Origin: Segatella baroniae B14
GTDB lineage: Bacteria; Bacteroidota; Bacteroidia; Bacteroidales; Bacteroidaceae
Assembly: GCF_022024235.1 (NCBI RefSeq)
Contig: NZ_CP091799.1
Coordinates: 591,001-655,000 of the forward strand
Reading direction: 5' to 3'
DNA length: 64,000 bases
Shown here: in pieces, positions 1 through 10,045 of the stretch
Position numbering within the stretch: position 1 is the stretch's first letter
Layout of the letters: each line of letters begins with the position of its first letter
Notes under the pieces: model-generated
Databases searched by the model: none
Told to the model about the DNA's origin: nothing
Seen by the model: the letters and a program-made list of their open reading frames with translations, nothing else
Made by a program: the position numbers and the translations under genes

Positions 1-2
1 TT

Positions 3-602
3 TATTCGGCAGTAATTGTCATAATTGTAGCCTTCCTGCTCGCATTTGTTTTCAAGGCCTTGAAGCCTATGCAGGATGCTAATGAAGCACTTGATAAGAA
101 AAAGCAGATTTTATATAGTTTGAATATTCGTAATCTGAATAACGCTGAAACAGAGGAAACTTATGCGAAGGTTGTTAAATCGGAAAAAAGTGTGAATGAG
201 GGTAGGGGTACTATCTATACTTGTAATATCGATGGTAAAACTAAGTATGTATTCACCGTCAAAGGAATGGGTCTTTGGGGTGGCATCGGTGGTTATATCT
301 CAGTAAATGATGATAAAAATACAGTATATGGTGCTTACTTTACTCATGAAGGTGAAACTGCTGGACTTGGTGCAGAAATCAAAGATAATCAGAGTTGGCA
401 AGAAAAATTCCAGGGAAAGAAACTTTTTAAGGATGGTGTAACTAATGAAATTGCACTCTCTGTAAAGAAAAAGGTGGAAGACCCTGTTACACAGGTAGAT
501 GCTGTGACTGGAGCTACTCTGACCAGTAATGGTGTTGCTGAGATGCTGATGGATAAAGATAAAGGTCTAGGACAGTATCTTGATTTCTTGAATCAAAAAT
601 AA
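3..602 (+). CDS. nqrC: Na+-translocating NADH:quinone reductase subunit C (5' partial)
   Basis: The reading frame is open from the window edge, so the true start lies upstream; the visible part begins with a hydrophobic segment (YSAVIVIIVAFLLAFVF), the single N-terminal membrane anchor of NqrC. The periplasmic FMN-binding domain follows. The motif VTGATLTS contains the threonine (codon near 516) to which FMN is covalently attached through a phosphoester in this family. NqrC passes electrons between the flavins and haem/iron centres of the Nqr complex, which oxidises NADH, reduces quinone and exports Na+. It is the first visible gene of an operon with nqrD, nqrE and nqrF (25, 18 and 28 bp gaps). 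NqrA, NqrB and the 5' end of nqrC should lie to the left of the window. Confidence 0.95.
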   Translation, partial: YSAVIVIIVAFLLAFVFKALKPMQDANEALDKKKQILYSLNIRNLNNAETEETYAKVVKSEKSVNEGRGTIYTCNIDGKTKYVFTVKGMGLWGGIGGYISVNDDKNTVYGAYFTHEGETAGLGAEIKDNQSWQEKFQGKKLFKDGVTNEIALSVKKKVEDPVTQVDAVTGATLTSNGVAEMLMDKDKGLGQYLDFLNQK

Positions 603-626
603 TTAACCGTAATATATTATTTCAAG

Positions 627-1256
627 ATGAGTTTATTTTCAAAACAAAATAAAGCCGCATTCATGGAGCCTCTGCACTTGAACAACCCTATTATGGTTCA
701 GGTTCTAGGTATCTGTAGTGCGTTGGCTGTAACTTCACAGTTGAAGCCTGCTCTCGTTATGGGTTTGGCTGTAACAGTGATTACTGCTTTTGCTAATGTA
801 ATTATTTCTATCATCCGTAATACAATTCCTATGCGAATTCGTATTATTGTACAGTTGGTAGTGGTTGCTGCCTTGGTGACTATCGTTAATCAGGTATTGA
901 AGGCTTTCGCTTATGATGTGAGCGTTCAATTGTCTGTATACGTTGGTCTGATTATCACAAACTGTATTCTGATGGGGCGTCTCGAAGCGTTTGCTATGAG
1001 CAATAAACCTTGGCCTTCTTTTCTCGATGGTGTGGGTAATGGCTTAGGCTATGCTATCATTCTAATTATCGTAGGTGCTTTCCGAGAGTTGTTTGGTCGT
1101 GGTAGCCTTTTAGGTTTCCAACTTATTCCTCAGTCATTCTATGATACAGTAGGATATATGAATAATGGTATGATGACTATGTCTTGTACAGCCCTTATTC
1201 TTATTGGTGTTGTTATCTGGATTAATCGTGCTTTTTTTGCTAAGGACGATAAATAA
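627..1256 (+). CDS. nqrD: Na+-translocating NADH:quinone reductase subunit D
   Basis: 209-residue polytopic inner-membrane protein with about six hydrophobic helices, the usual size for NqrD. The sequence around ITNCILMGRLEAFAM carries the conserved cysteine region typical of NqrD/RnfE, a family in which paired half-helices of NqrD and NqrE hold a membrane [2Fe-2S]/Fe centre. It begins 25 bp after nqrC and is followed 18 bp later by nqrE, so the genes are certainly cotranscribed. Role: membrane electron transfer and Na+ translocation in the Nqr complex. The family is related to Rnf subunits, but neighbours NqrC and NqrF (with its ferredoxin plus FAD domains) identify the complex as Nqr rather than Rnf. 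Confidence 0.95.
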   Translation: MSLFSKQNKAAFMEPLHLNNPIMVQVLGICSALAVTSQLKPALVMGLAVTVITAFANVIISIIRNTIPMRIRIIVQLVVVAALVTIVNQVLKAFAYDVSVQLSVYVGLIITNCILMGRLEAFAMSNKPWPSFLDGVGNGLGYAIILIIVGAFRELFGRGSLLGFQLIPQSFYDTVGYMNNGMMTMSCTALILIGVVIWINRAFFAKDDK

Positions 1257-1274
1257 TTTTAAAAGACAAGAAAA

Positions 1275-1901
1275 ATGGAACACGCAATATCATTATTCTT
1301 CAAGTCTATTTTTGTAGATAATATGATTTTCGCATACTTTTTAGGTATGTGTTCATATTTGGCTGTAAGTAAGAATGTTAAAACGTCGCTTGGATTGGGT
1401 ATCGCAGTTACTTTTGTGTTGCTTGTAACCGAACCTGTTAACTATTTGCTTCAAACAATGGTGCTTGGCCCTAATTGTCTAGTTGACGGCGTAGATTTGA
1501 GCTATTTGAGCTTTATTCTTTTTATCGCAGTTATAGCTGGTATTGTACAGTTGGTAGAGATGGCTGTAGAAAAATACTCTCCATCACTCTATGCAGCCCT
1601 TGGTATCTTCTTGCCGTTGATTGCTGTAAACTGTGCAATTATGGGTGCCTCTTTGTTTATGCAGCAACGTATTCTTCTCGATTCTTCTAATGCTCAGGCT
1701 ATTTCTAATATTTGGGATAGTTTTGCTTATGCTTTGGGTAGTGGTATCGGATGGACGCTTGCTATTGTGATGTTTGGTGCTATTCGTGAAAAAATGGCTT
1801 ATAGCGATGTACCTAAGCCTCTTCAGGGTATGGGTATCGCTTTTATTACTGTGGGTCTCATGGCTATGGCTATGATGTGCTTCAGTGGTCTGCAGTTTTA
1901 G
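1275..1901 (+). CDS. nqrE: Na+-translocating NADH:quinone reductase subunit E
   Basis: 208-residue integral membrane protein, homologous to NqrD and RnfA, with about six transmembrane helices. Two cysteine-containing half-helix motifs, [14 protein letters not shown] and [12 protein letters not shown], match the conserved metal-ligand segments of NqrE. It starts [16 protein letters not shown], a common N terminus in this family. In the complex it pairs with NqrD in an inverted topology. It sits between nqrD and nqrF with short gaps, in the usual gene order nqrABCDEF. Confidence 0.95.
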   Translation: MEHAISLFFKSIFVDNMIFAYFLGMCSYLAVSKNVKTSLGLGIAVTFVLLVTEPVNYLLQTMVLGPNCLVDGVDLSYLSFILFIAVIAGIVQLVEMAVEKYSPSLYAALGIFLPLIAVNCAIMGASLFMQQRILLDSSNAQAISNIWDSFAYALGSGIGWTLAIVMFGAIREKMAYSDVPKPLQGMGIAFITVGLMAMAMMCFSGLQF

Positions 1902-1929
1902 TTAACATGCTTACAAGAAGATAATAATT

Positions 1930-3198
1930 ATGGGACAATTTATAATACTAAGTATAGCAGTCTTCTTGATCATCATTTTGCTTTTGGTGGTTATTCTGCT
2001 TGTTGCTAAGAAATATCTTAGTCCAAGTGGTAAGGTTACTATCACAATCAATGGTGATCAGAAGTTGGAAGTAGAACAGGGTAGTACTCTGCTTTCTACG
2101 TTAAATGAAAATGGCATACATCTTTCTTCTGCCTGTGGTGGTAAGGGTAGTTGTGGTCAGTGTCGCTGTCAGGTGCTTGAAGGCGGTGGTGAAATTTTAG
2201 ATACAGAAAAAGGTCACTTTACTCGTAAGGAAATCAAGGATCATTGGCGTTTAGGATGCCAAACCAAGGTGAAAAATGATCTTTCAATTAAGGTTAGTGA
2301 TGCTATCCTTAATGTAAAAGAATGGGAGTGTACTGTTATCAGTAATAAGAATGTATCAAGCTTTATCAAAGAGTTTAAGGTGGCTTTACCTCCAGGTGAA
2401 CACATGGACTTCATCCCGGGTTCTTATGCACAGATTAAGATACCTGCTTATGACTGTATTGACTATGATAAGGATTTTGATAAAGAACTTATTGGTGAGG
2501 AGTATATTGGTGCATGGAAGAATTTTAATATACTCTCTCTGAAGGCTCATAACCCAGAAGATACAGTTCGTGCTTACTCTATGGCTAACTATCCTGCTGA
2601 GGGTGATATTATTACTTTGACAGTTCGTATTGCAAGTACTCCATTTTTACCACGTCCTCAGGTCGGTTTCCAGGATGTACCAACAGGTATTGGTTCTTCA
2701 TATATCTTCTCTTTGAAGCCTGGTGATAAAGTAATGATGAGTGGGCCTTATGGTGACTTCCATCCTAATTTCACTAGTGGAAAGGAGATGATTTGGATTG
2801 GTGGTGGTGCTGGTATGGCTCCTTTACGTGCTCAGATTATGCATATGACAAAAACATTGCACTGTACTGATCGCGAAATGCATTTCTTCTATGGTGCTCG
2901 TAGTTTGAGCGAGGCTTTCTTTATGGAAGACTTCTGGGAGCTGGAGAAAGAATTTCCTAATTTCCACTTGCATTTGAGTCTCGATCGTCCTGACCCTAAG
3001 GCTGATGAAGCTGGTGTGAAGTATTATGCTGGTTTTGCTGTTAACTGTGTACGTGATACTTATTTGAAGGATCATGAAGCACCTGAAGATTGTGAATACT
3101 ATCTCTGTGGACCTCCAATGCTGATTAAGACTGTAACTGATTATTTGGATAGTATTGGTGTAGAGCCGGAGAGTATCATGTATGATAATTTTGGCTAA
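1930..3198 (+). CDS. nqrF: Na+-translocating NADH:quinone reductase subunit F
   Basis: 422 residues. One N-terminal membrane helix (about residues 4-26) is followed by a plant-type ferredoxin domain with the [2Fe-2S] ligands C69, C75, C78 and C110 (SACGGKGSCGQC, then LGC). The C-terminal half is a ferredoxin-NADP reductase-like module: the FAD-binding RAYSMANYP motif near residue 215, the NAD-binding segment with GGGAGMAPLR, and the terminal aromatic-containing DNFG. NqrF is the entry point for NADH electrons. Last gene of the operon; a hairpin with a T-run follows about 30 bp downstream. Confidence 0.96.
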   Translation: MGQFIILSIAVFLIIILLLVVILLVAKKYLSPSGKVTITINGDQKLEVEQGSTLLSTLNENGIHLSSACGGKGSCGQCRCQVLEGGGEILDTEKGHFTRKEIKDHWRLGCQTKVKNDLSIKVSDAILNVKEWECTVISNKNVSSFIKEFKVALPPGEHMDFIPGSYAQIKIPAYDCIDYDKDFDKELIGEEYIGAWKNFNILSLKAHNPEDTVRAYSMANYPAEGDIITLTVRIASTPFLPRPQVGFQDVPTGIGSSYIFSLKPGDKVMMSGPYGDFHPNFTSGKEMIWIGGGAGMAPLRAQIMHMTKTLHCTDREMHFFYGARSLSEAFFMEDFWELEKEFPNFHLHLSLDRPDPKADEAGVKYYAGFAVNCVRDTYLKDHEAPEDCEYYLCGPPMLIKTVTDYLDSIGVEPESIMYDNFG

Positions 3199-3228
3199 TA
3201 TATTTTCAACATGATAGTGTAAAAAAAA

Positions 3229-3267
3229 AGGGATCTGGCTAATTGGTTGCCCGATCTCTTTTTTTTT
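3229..3267 (+). terminator. nqr operon terminator
   Basis: An 11-position stem (AGGGATCTGGC with GCCCGATCTCT, one mismatch) with a 9-nt loop is followed by a run of nine T. An A-run precedes the stem. It lies 30 bp after the nqrF stop codon. Confidence 0.85.
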
Positions 3268-3319
3268 GTTCATTATCTTTTAGTGCTATCCGCTAAAACT
3301 TTTTTATTGTCACAGAAGT

Positions 3320-3360
3320 AACATTCAATTGCTGATTATAAGCGATTGAATGTTGTTTTT
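3320..3360 (+). terminator. Second hairpin with T-run after nqrF
   Basis: AACATTCAATTGC pairs with GCGATTGAATGTT and is followed by a short T-rich tract. It could be a back-up terminator for nqr, or the end of a short transcript arising between 3270 and 3320. No ORF is visible between the two hairpins. Confidence 0.55.
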
Positions 3361-3702
3361 TAAAGGTATGTCACTAATCACTTAATACTCATTCCTATCG
3401 GCTGTTTAATAAAATACATCCATAAGAGTAAGATTGTTTTCTCCAAAGAATGCTTTTGGAAGCCTTTAATGGCTGGCTGTGAAGTAAAATGGTTCAATTA
3501 TATGTTTTTTTGTAGAATATCAAATGTCTTTTTAAGCGAGTTGATAATCTTTTTTACAGTTTTTTTTAGAGATTTTCGTAGTTTGGTATTTAAGGATAAA
3601 TGATATCTTTATTAAGTCTCTGATTGGAATCGATAGGTAATGAATGAGGGGATAGAGAATAAAAAAAAGAAACCTTTCTAAAAGAAAGATTCCTTTTTAA
3701 TG
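3361..3702. other. Gene-free stretch between nqr terminators and tRNA-Cys
   Basis: About 340 bp, AT-rich, without a credible ORF, RNA gene or repeat that I can recognise. A small A-rich palindrome (AAACCTTTCTAAAAGAAAGATTCCTTTTT region, 3670-3698) just beyond the tRNA 3' end on the minus strand may terminate the tRNA transcript. Confidence 0.5.
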
Positions 3703-3773
3703 AGGTGCCTAGCAGAGTCGAACTGCTCTACACGGTTTTGCAGACCGTTACCTAACCGATCGGCCAAGGCACC
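3703..3773 (-). tRNA. tRNA-Cys (anticodon GCA), copy 1
   Basis: The minus strand folds as a 71-nt cloverleaf: acceptor GGTGCCT/AGGCACC, anticodon loop CTGCAAA in the stem around ACGGT-CTGCAAA-ACCGT, T-arm GAGCAGTTCGACTCTGCT. Discriminator base is U, as expected for Cys. CCA is not encoded. A near-identical copy lies 190 bp away (3964-4034). A TAccTTTG promoter box lies about 38 bp upstream (3811-3818). Confidence 0.96.
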
Positions 3774-3810
3774 GTTATCACGGTGAAGCACCATTTCTTG
3801 ATTGCGAGTG

Positions 3811-3818
3811 CAAAGGTA
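3811..3818 (-). promoter_or_regulatory. -7 box TACCTTTG of tRNA-Cys copy 1
   Basis: Reads TACCTTTG on the minus strand, a perfect match to the Bacteroidota TAnnTTTG element, followed by GCACTCGCAAT. The same box and flank precede copy 2, so each tRNA has a private promoter. Confidence 0.75.
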
Positions 3819-3963
3819 TGAAAAAAAAATGATACCACCAAACTTTTAATTGTTTAGATTGTATATTTTTTTAGAATATTTGGAATTGCATGTATGGCGG
3901 TTTGGAAGGTCGAAAAATAAAATAGGAAGAAAATAAAAATATTTTCTTCCTATTATAATTAAG

Positions 3964-4034
3964 AGGTGCCTAGCAGAGTCGAACTGCTCTACACGGTTTT
4001 GCAGACCGTTACCTAACCGATCGGCCAAGGCACC
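3964..4034 (-). tRNA. tRNA-Cys (anticodon GCA), copy 2
   Basis: The 71-nt sequence is identical to copy 1 through the whole cloverleaf. The downstream (5') flank with ACGGTGAAGCACCATTTCTT and the promoter are also nearly identical, so the duplicated unit is about 120 bp and includes the promoter. The spacer between copies holds no gene. Confidence 0.96.
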
Positions 4035-4071
4035 ATTATTACGGTGAAGCACCATTTCTTAATTGCGAGTG

Positions 4072-4079
4072 CAAAGGTA
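4072..4079 (-). promoter_or_regulatory. -7 box TACCTTTG of tRNA-Cys copy 2
   Basis: Minus-strand TACCTTTGCACTCGCAAT, the same promoter core as copy 1. It lies about 40 bp upstream of the tRNA. Confidence 0.75.
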
Positions 4080-4118
4080 TGGATTTTTTTTGATATAGCC
4101 AAACTTTTGTTTGCTTTT

Positions 4119-4346
4119 TTATTGATTTTTTTGTGAAAAAGCTGATGCTTTTCTGTAACAGCGTGGTCGTGAGCTACTTTGTTGTCTTTGTTTTTTTAGA
4201 ATTTCGTCGTGAAGTGTGCAGCCAGCGCAGCCATAACATTTGTCTTTGGAATGCTTTATGGTTTGAATGATACGATAAATGGCATAAATCCATGCACTTA
4301 AGACAATTATGGCAACAACGATATATTGTAAAGTTAATAATTCCAT
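4119..4346 (-). CDS. Small Cys-rich single-span membrane protein (FeoB-associated type)
   Basis: 75 residues from the chosen start MELLTLQYIV; an upstream in-frame start would add 16 residues (GAVLDNLPLFFYFNN) that read like untranslated leader, so I take the internal Met. One membrane helix (residues 5-28) is followed by a basic linker and a CYGCAGC-x-LH motif, then a Lys/Arg/Gln-rich tail. The helix-plus-CxxCxxC arrangement is that of the 'FeoB-associated Cys-rich membrane protein' family, but no feoB is next to it here; function (metal or electron handling at the membrane) is therefore inference. It lies 66 bp after proS on the same strand and may be cotranscribed with it. Confidence 0.7.
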   Translation of the reverse strand: MELLTLQYIVVAIIVLSAWIYAIYRIIQTIKHSKDKCYGCAGCTLHDEILKKQRQQSSSRPRCYRKASAFSQKNQ

Positions 4347-4412
4347 ATTGTTAAAATAAAAAAATAGGGGCAAGTTATCAAGAACTGCCCCCATATATTA
4401 TGTGTGACTAAA

Positions 4413-5894
<1,482 letters not shown>

Positions 5895-5924
5895 TATACT
5901 AATGTTTATATTTTATTTTGCTCG

Positions 5925-5932
5925 CAAAAGTA
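5925..5932 (-). promoter_or_regulatory. -7 box TACTTTTG upstream of proS
   Basis: Minus-strand TACTTTTGC fits TAnnTTTG. It sits 31 bp before the proS start and supports that start. Confidence 0.65.
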
Positions 5933-5975
5933 CAAAAAAATGTTGATAAACTGAATTACTTAGTGAAAAAACAAT

Positions 5976-5983
5976 TATCTTTG
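5976..5983 (+). promoter_or_regulatory. -7 box TATCTTTG upstream of the OmpA-like gene
   Basis: TATCTTTGC, perfect TAnnTTTG, 33 bp before the ATG at 6016. No convincing -33 TTTG at the usual distance. Confidence 0.7.
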
Positions 5984-6015
5984 CAAATAATTCGTTTATA
6001 AAAAGATTAGAGATT

Positions 6016-6705
6016 ATGAGAAAGATGAAGATTACAGTAGTCGCATTGGCTGCTTTGTTAACAGTTTCAAGCTGTGGTACAAGCCAGGGAACAGGTACTG
6101 GTATTGGTGCTGGTGCTGGTGCAGTTTTAGGTGGTTTAATTGGTGGTTTGGCTAATAATAGTCATCATGGAACAGGTGCTGTTGTAGGTGCTGCTATCGG
6201 TGCTGCTGTTGGTGGTTTGGCTGGTAATCGTATTGGTGCTCACATGGACAAGAAAAAGGCTGAAATTGCTCAGCAGGTTTCTAATGCTAAGGTTGAGGAA
6301 GTTACTGATGCGAATGGTTTGAAAGCTATTAAGGTTACTTTCGATAGTGGTTTACAATTTGATTTGGGTAAGTCTACTCTTAAGTCTGCAGCAAAAAATG
6401 ATTTGGCTAAATTTGCTTCAACATTGAAAAATGATCCAATGTTGGCTGTAGATATTCAAGGTTATACAGATGCAACAGGTGGTGATGCTATTAATCTACC
6501 TTTGAGTGATAAGCGTGCTAAGGCCGTTTCTTCATACTTGGTCTCTCAGGGTGTTTCTAGCAGTCAGTTTAAGAATGTTGCAGGTTACGCTAGTGCTAAC
6601 CCAATCGTTAATGCTACTGTAGCTCCTGAAAACCGTCGAGTTGAGGTTTATCTGTACGCCAGCGATAAAATGGTAAAGAGTGCAGAAAATGGTACGCTTG
6701 AATGA
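6016..6705 (+). CDS. OmpA-family lipoprotein with glycine-zipper segment
   Basis: 229 residues. A lipoprotein signal with the lipobox VSSC (Cys20) is followed by a glycine-zipper region (repeated G-A-G-A and G-L-I-G-G, residues about 27-75), then a C-terminal OmpA-like peptidoglycan-binding domain (about 105-225) with [16 protein letters not shown] and NRRVEVYL. Expected in the outer membrane, tethering it non-covalently to peptidoglycan. Its stop codon overlaps the start of mtgA by 4 bp (ATGA), so the two are translationally coupled; a cell-wall role for both is consistent. Own promoter at 5976. Confidence 0.9.
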   Translation: MRKMKITVVALAALLTVSSCGTSQGTGTGIGAGAGAVLGGLIGGLANNSHHGTGAVVGAAIGAAVGGLAGNRIGAHMDKKKAEIAQQVSNAKVEEVTDANGLKAIKVTFDSGLQFDLGKSTLKSAAKNDLAKFASTLKNDPMLAVDIQGYTDATGGDAINLPLSDKRAKAVSSYLVSQGVSSSQFKNVAGYASANPIVNATVAPENRRVEVYLYASDKMVKSAENGTLE

Positions 6706-7442
6706 TGAAAAAAAAAATATTTGTAATTTTAAGATGGATGGTGGCACTGTTTTTCAGTACCACCATTCTTGCTGTAGTGATATATAGGTTTTTACCTGTA
6801 TATTTTACCCCTTTAATGTTTATTCGTTGTGGTGAACAATTAGCTGATGGTAAGAGTCTTACCATGCATCATCACTGGGTGTCTATGGATAAAATCTCAG
6901 AGCACATGCCAGTGGCAGTAATGGCTAGTGAAGATCAAAGATTTTTACTTCATCATGGTTTTGATTTTGGCGCTATCCAGAATGCTGCTAAGCACAATTT
7001 GCGTGGAGGAAGTAAAATCCATGGTGGAAGTACAATTAGTCAGCAAACGGCTAAGAATGTGTTCCTTTGGCCGGGTCGTAGTTGGGTTCGTAAAGGCTTC
7101 GAAGTGTATTTTACTTTTCTTATTGAAACTCTATGGAGTAAGCAACGTATAATGGAGGTGTATCTTAATAGTATAGAGATGGGTGATGGTATTTATGGTG
7201 TAGATGCTGTTGCTGAATATCATTTCCATAAGAATGCTAAGGATTTGTTTAGGGGAGAATGTGCACTTATTGCTGCAACTCTGCCTAACCCGCGTCGATT
7301 TGACTCGTCTAATCCTAGTGCATATATGCGCAAACGCAAAAGACGTATTGAACGAGAAATGAAGTTTATACCTGTTTTTCCAGAAGAGGGTGAAGATGTT
7401 GATCCCAAAACTGTTGTGGGCGGTGCTTATCGTGGTAAATAA
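6702..7442 (+). CDS. mtgA: Monofunctional peptidoglycan glycosyltransferase
   Basis: 246 residues: one N-terminal membrane helix (about 8-28) then a GT51 transglycosylase domain. Motif 1 [14 protein letters not shown] contains the catalytic glutamate; motif 2 [12 protein letters not shown] and motif 3 with [16 protein letters not shown] RK-rich helix and [15 protein letters not shown] are present. It lacks a transpeptidase domain, as expected for MtgA, and polymerises lipid II glycan strands. Start codons overlap (ATGATG) with the upstream OmpA-like gene by 4 bp. Confidence 0.93.
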   Translation: MMKKKIFVILRWMVALFFSTTILAVVIYRFLPVYFTPLMFIRCGEQLADGKSLTMHHHWVSMDKISEHMPVAVMASEDQRFLLHHGFDFGAIQNAAKHNLRGGSKIHGGSTISQQTAKNVFLWPGRSWVRKGFEVYFTFLIETLWSKQRIMEVYLNSIEMGDGIYGVDAVAEYHFHKNAKDLFRGECALIAATLPNPRRFDSSNPSAYMRKRKRRIEREMKFIPVFPEEGEDVDPKTVVGGAYRGK

Positions 7443-7487
7443 TAGCATGATAAGTAGCTAGTCTGGAAAACTTGATAGAATAATAAA

Positions 7488-9842
7488 ATGGAAGAAAAAG
7501 AATTGTTAAGTCAGCTGAATGATTCTCAGCGGGCTGCTGTCGAATATCTTGATGGAGCATCATTAGTTATAGCTGGAGCTGGTTCTGGTAAGACACGTGT
7601 GCTGACCTATAAAATTGCATATTTGTTAATGAAAGGATATGAGCCTTGGGATATTTTGGCTCTTACCTTTACTAATAAAGCTGCTAAGGAAATGCAATCG
7701 CGTATAGGAAGCCTTGTTGGTGCTGATCGTGCCCGTTATCTCAATATGGGTACTTTTCATTCCATTTTTGCCCGTATCCTTCGTCGTGAAGCTGCTCATA
7801 TTGGTTATAATCCTAATTTTACTATTTATGATGAAGCTGATTCTCGTTCTTTGATTAAGACGATTATCAAAGAGCTGCAGTTGGATGATAAAATTTATAA
7901 ACCTGCTGGTGTACATAGTAAGATTTCAATGGCTAAAAACCATTTGATAATGCCAGCTGATTATGCGCTGGATAGAGAGTTGATTAGTCGTGATATTGAT
8001 ACTCGTCAACCTGCTATTAGTCAGATATATACGACTTATCAGCAACGGTGCCAAAACGCAAATGCAATGGATTTTGATGATTTGTTAGTTTTGACATATA
8101 TACTTTTCAGAGATCATGAAGATGTACGCCGAAAGTATGCAGATCATTTTAGATTCATTTTGGTGGACGAGTATCAGGATACCAACTATGCACAACAGTG
8201 TATCATATTGCAGTTAACTAAAGAAAATCCACATGTTTGTGTAGTAGGCGACGATTATCAAAGTATTTATGGTTTCCGTGGTGCGAATATTGATAATATT
8301 CTTAAGTTTAGTAAGTTGTATGCTAATGCACAACTTTTTAAATTAGAACAGAATTATCGTAGTACTCAACATATTGTGTCTGCTGCTAACAGTTTGATGA
8401 AAAAAAATGAACGTCAGATACCGAAAGATGTATTCAGTACAAATGCAGAAGGTGAGAAGTTGACGTTGAAGCCTGCTTACAGTGATAAAGAAGAAGCAAT
8501 GATTGTCTGCAAAGATATCAAGCGTATTATGGCGGCAGATCATGCACAGTATTGTGATTTTGCTATTTTATATCGTACTAATTCTCAGAGTAGAAGTTTT
8601 GAGGAGGAAATGCGTAAACAGGATATTCCATATCGTATTTTTGGAGGGTTGAGTTTTTATCAACGTAAAGAAATTAAGGATATCATTGCTTATTTTCGTT
8701 TGATTGCTAATCCGAATGACGAGGAGGCTTTTAAACGTATTATTAATTATCCGTCTCGTGGAATCGGCAATACCACTTTGGCAAAAATTGCAGAGGTGGC
8801 ACGTAAATATGGAGTAAGTTTTTGGGATGTTATCTGTTCACCTACTCAATTTGGCCTGAATGTAAACAAGGGAACTCTTAATAAATTGGATGTTTTTAGA
8901 GCTCTGATTACTTCTTTCATTGAAAAAATGCCAAAAGTAGATGCATTTGAGTTGGGACAGGAAATTATTAAAGTTAGTGGCATCACTGCTGATATTTATT
9001 CTTCACGTGAACCTGAAGCCTTGTCTCGACAGGAAAATTTAGAAGAGTTCCTGAGTGGTATGCAAGATTTTGTCGAAGGTAGACGAGAAGAGGGAAGAGA
9101 AGATGAAATATTTCTTTCCGATTTTCTTCAAGATGTTGCTTTGATGTCAGATTTGGATAGTGATAGTAATGGTGAAGACGAGCAGAGTAGAGTCTCACTG
9201 ATGACTATTCATAGTGCAAAAGGTCTTGAGTTCTCTACAGTCTTTATAGTCGGATTAGAGGAGAATATCTTTCCAAGTCCTATGGCTGTTAGTTCGGCAC
9301 GGGAATTGGAAGAGGAGCGTAGATTGCTTTATGTTGCTATTACACGTGCAGAAAAACACTGTATTCTTACTTGCGCTAGAAATCGTTGGCGTTATGGTAA
9401 GATGGAATATGACACTCCAAGCCGATTCCTTCGTGATATTGACCCTGCTTTGCTGAATGTGGAAAGTGAAAGGGGCGGAATGGATAGCTCTATTGATACA
9501 GATTATACTGCCCGTTATAGTGGGCATACAAGTCGTTATTCAAGTATTTATAATCAGTCTAAGCCAAAAGAAGTTCATTTAACTCAATCGCATTCGAATC
9601 AGAATTTGAGAAGGGTAGTGCCTTCTTCTTCTTCTGCCGCGAGTACAGTTTCGTCATCTATGGTTAGTACTAATGCTGGTAATCTGTCAGTAGGTAGTAT
9701 TATAGAACATCAGCGTTTTGGTATCGGTGTCGTTCAAAAATTAGAGGGAACTGGAGAAAACACCAAAGCTACAGTAGAATTTAAGAATGCCGGTACTAAG
9801 CAACTTCTTTTGAAATTCGCACGTTTTAGTATTGTGGGCTAA
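7488..9842 (+). CDS. pcrA: ATP-dependent 3'-5' DNA helicase, UvrD/PcrA family
   Basis: 784 residues, full length for PcrA/UvrD. SF1 motifs are in order: Q motif LNDSQRAAV (10-18), Walker A AGAGSGKT (29-36), ALTFTNKAAKEM (Ia), VDEYQDTN (II), VVGDDYQSIYGFRGA (III), LEQNYRST (IV), TIHSAKGLEF (V) and RRLLYVAITRAEK (VI). A Ser/Thr-rich linker (about 680-725) precedes a C-terminal domain with VGSIIEHQRFGIGVVQKLEG, the conserved PcrA C-terminal Tudor-like fold that contacts RNA polymerase. Role: DNA repair and transcription-coupled processes. It follows mtgA by 45 bp. Confidence 0.95.
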   Translation: MEEKELLSQLNDSQRAAVEYLDGASLVIAGAGSGKTRVLTYKIAYLLMKGYEPWDILALTFTNKAAKEMQSRIGSLVGADRARYLNMGTFHSIFARILRREAAHIGYNPNFTIYDEADSRSLIKTIIKELQLDDKIYKPAGVHSKISMAKNHLIMPADYALDRELISRDIDTRQPAISQIYTTYQQRCQNANAMDFDDLLVLTYILFRDHEDVRRKYADHFRFILVDEYQDTNYAQQCIILQLTKENPHVCVVGDDYQSIYGFRGANIDNILKFSKLYANAQLFKLEQNYRSTQHIVSAANSLMKKNERQIPKDVFSTNAEGEKLTLKPAYSDKEEAMIVCKDIKRIMAADHAQYCDFAILYRTNSQSRSFEEEMRKQDIPYRIFGGLSFYQRKEIKDIIAYFRLIANPNDEEAFKRIINYPSRGIGNTTLAKIAEVARKYGVSFWDVICSPTQFGLNVNKGTLNKLDVFRALITSFIEKMPKVDAFELGQEIIKVSGITADIYSSREPEALSRQENLEEFLSGMQDFVEGRREEGREDEIFLSDFLQDVALMSDLDSDSNGEDEQSRVSLMTIHSAKGLEFSTVFIVGLEENIFPSPMAVSSARELEEERRLLYVAITRAEKHCILTCARNRWRYGKMEYDTPSRFLRDIDPALLNVESERGGMDSSIDTDYTARYSGHTSRYSSIYNQSKPKEVHLTQSHSNQNLRRVVPSSSSAASTVSSSMVSTNAGNLSVGSIIEHQRFGIGVVQKLEGTGENTKATVEFKNAGTKQLLLKFARFSIVG

Positions 9843-9850
9843 TTAATACC

Positions 9851-9917
9851 AAGTCTATAAGAACTTTAAAAGGCATCCTTTAAAATAAAGGATGCCTTTT
9901 AAAGTTCTTATAGACTT
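9851..9917. terminator. 67-bp perfect inverted repeat, bidirectional terminator
   Basis: Arms of 32 bp (9851-9882 and 9886-9917) are perfectly complementary with a 3-nt loop. Each arm has an A-rich/T-rich inner half (ACTTTAAAAGGCATCCTTTA). It stands between convergent genes: 9 bp after the pcrA stop and overlapping the last codons and stop of the 43-residue gene on the minus strand. It is far longer than a typical intrinsic terminator. Confidence 0.85.
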
Positions 9918-10039
9918 TCATCATCAGGCTTTTCGATATTTCTAGAATTTGTCTTGGGTAATCTTTGTTTACGTCGAAGCCAAGCCGCTTTCCTTTTTTC
10001 ATAATCTTCGCGATGACGCTCTAGATAATTATCAGCCAT
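9908..10039 (-). CDS. 43-residue basic protein, Bacteroidales small protein
   Basis: ATG at 10039, stop at 9908. The product begins MADNYLERHREDYEKRKAAW and continues LRRKQRLPKTNSRNIEKPDD; it is highly charged, rich in Arg, Lys and Glu, helical, with no signal or membrane segment. It starts 6 bp after the stop of the DUF4270 gene, so translation is probably coupled to it. I recall short 'MADNYLE...YE.RKAAW' proteins annotated in Bacteroidales genomes, but no function is established to my knowledge. The stop codon sits inside the long inverted repeat, so the 3' end of the mRNA forms the hairpin directly. Confidence 0.72.
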   Translation of the reverse strand: MADNYLERHREDYEKRKAAWLRRKQRLPKTNSRNIEKPDDESL

Positions 10040-10045
10040 ATAGAT

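Noticed and set aside
3700..4080. tRNA-Cys pair as an integration site of a mobile element
   Set aside because: No integrase and no partial tRNA repeat at a distance; the second copy is complete with its promoter.
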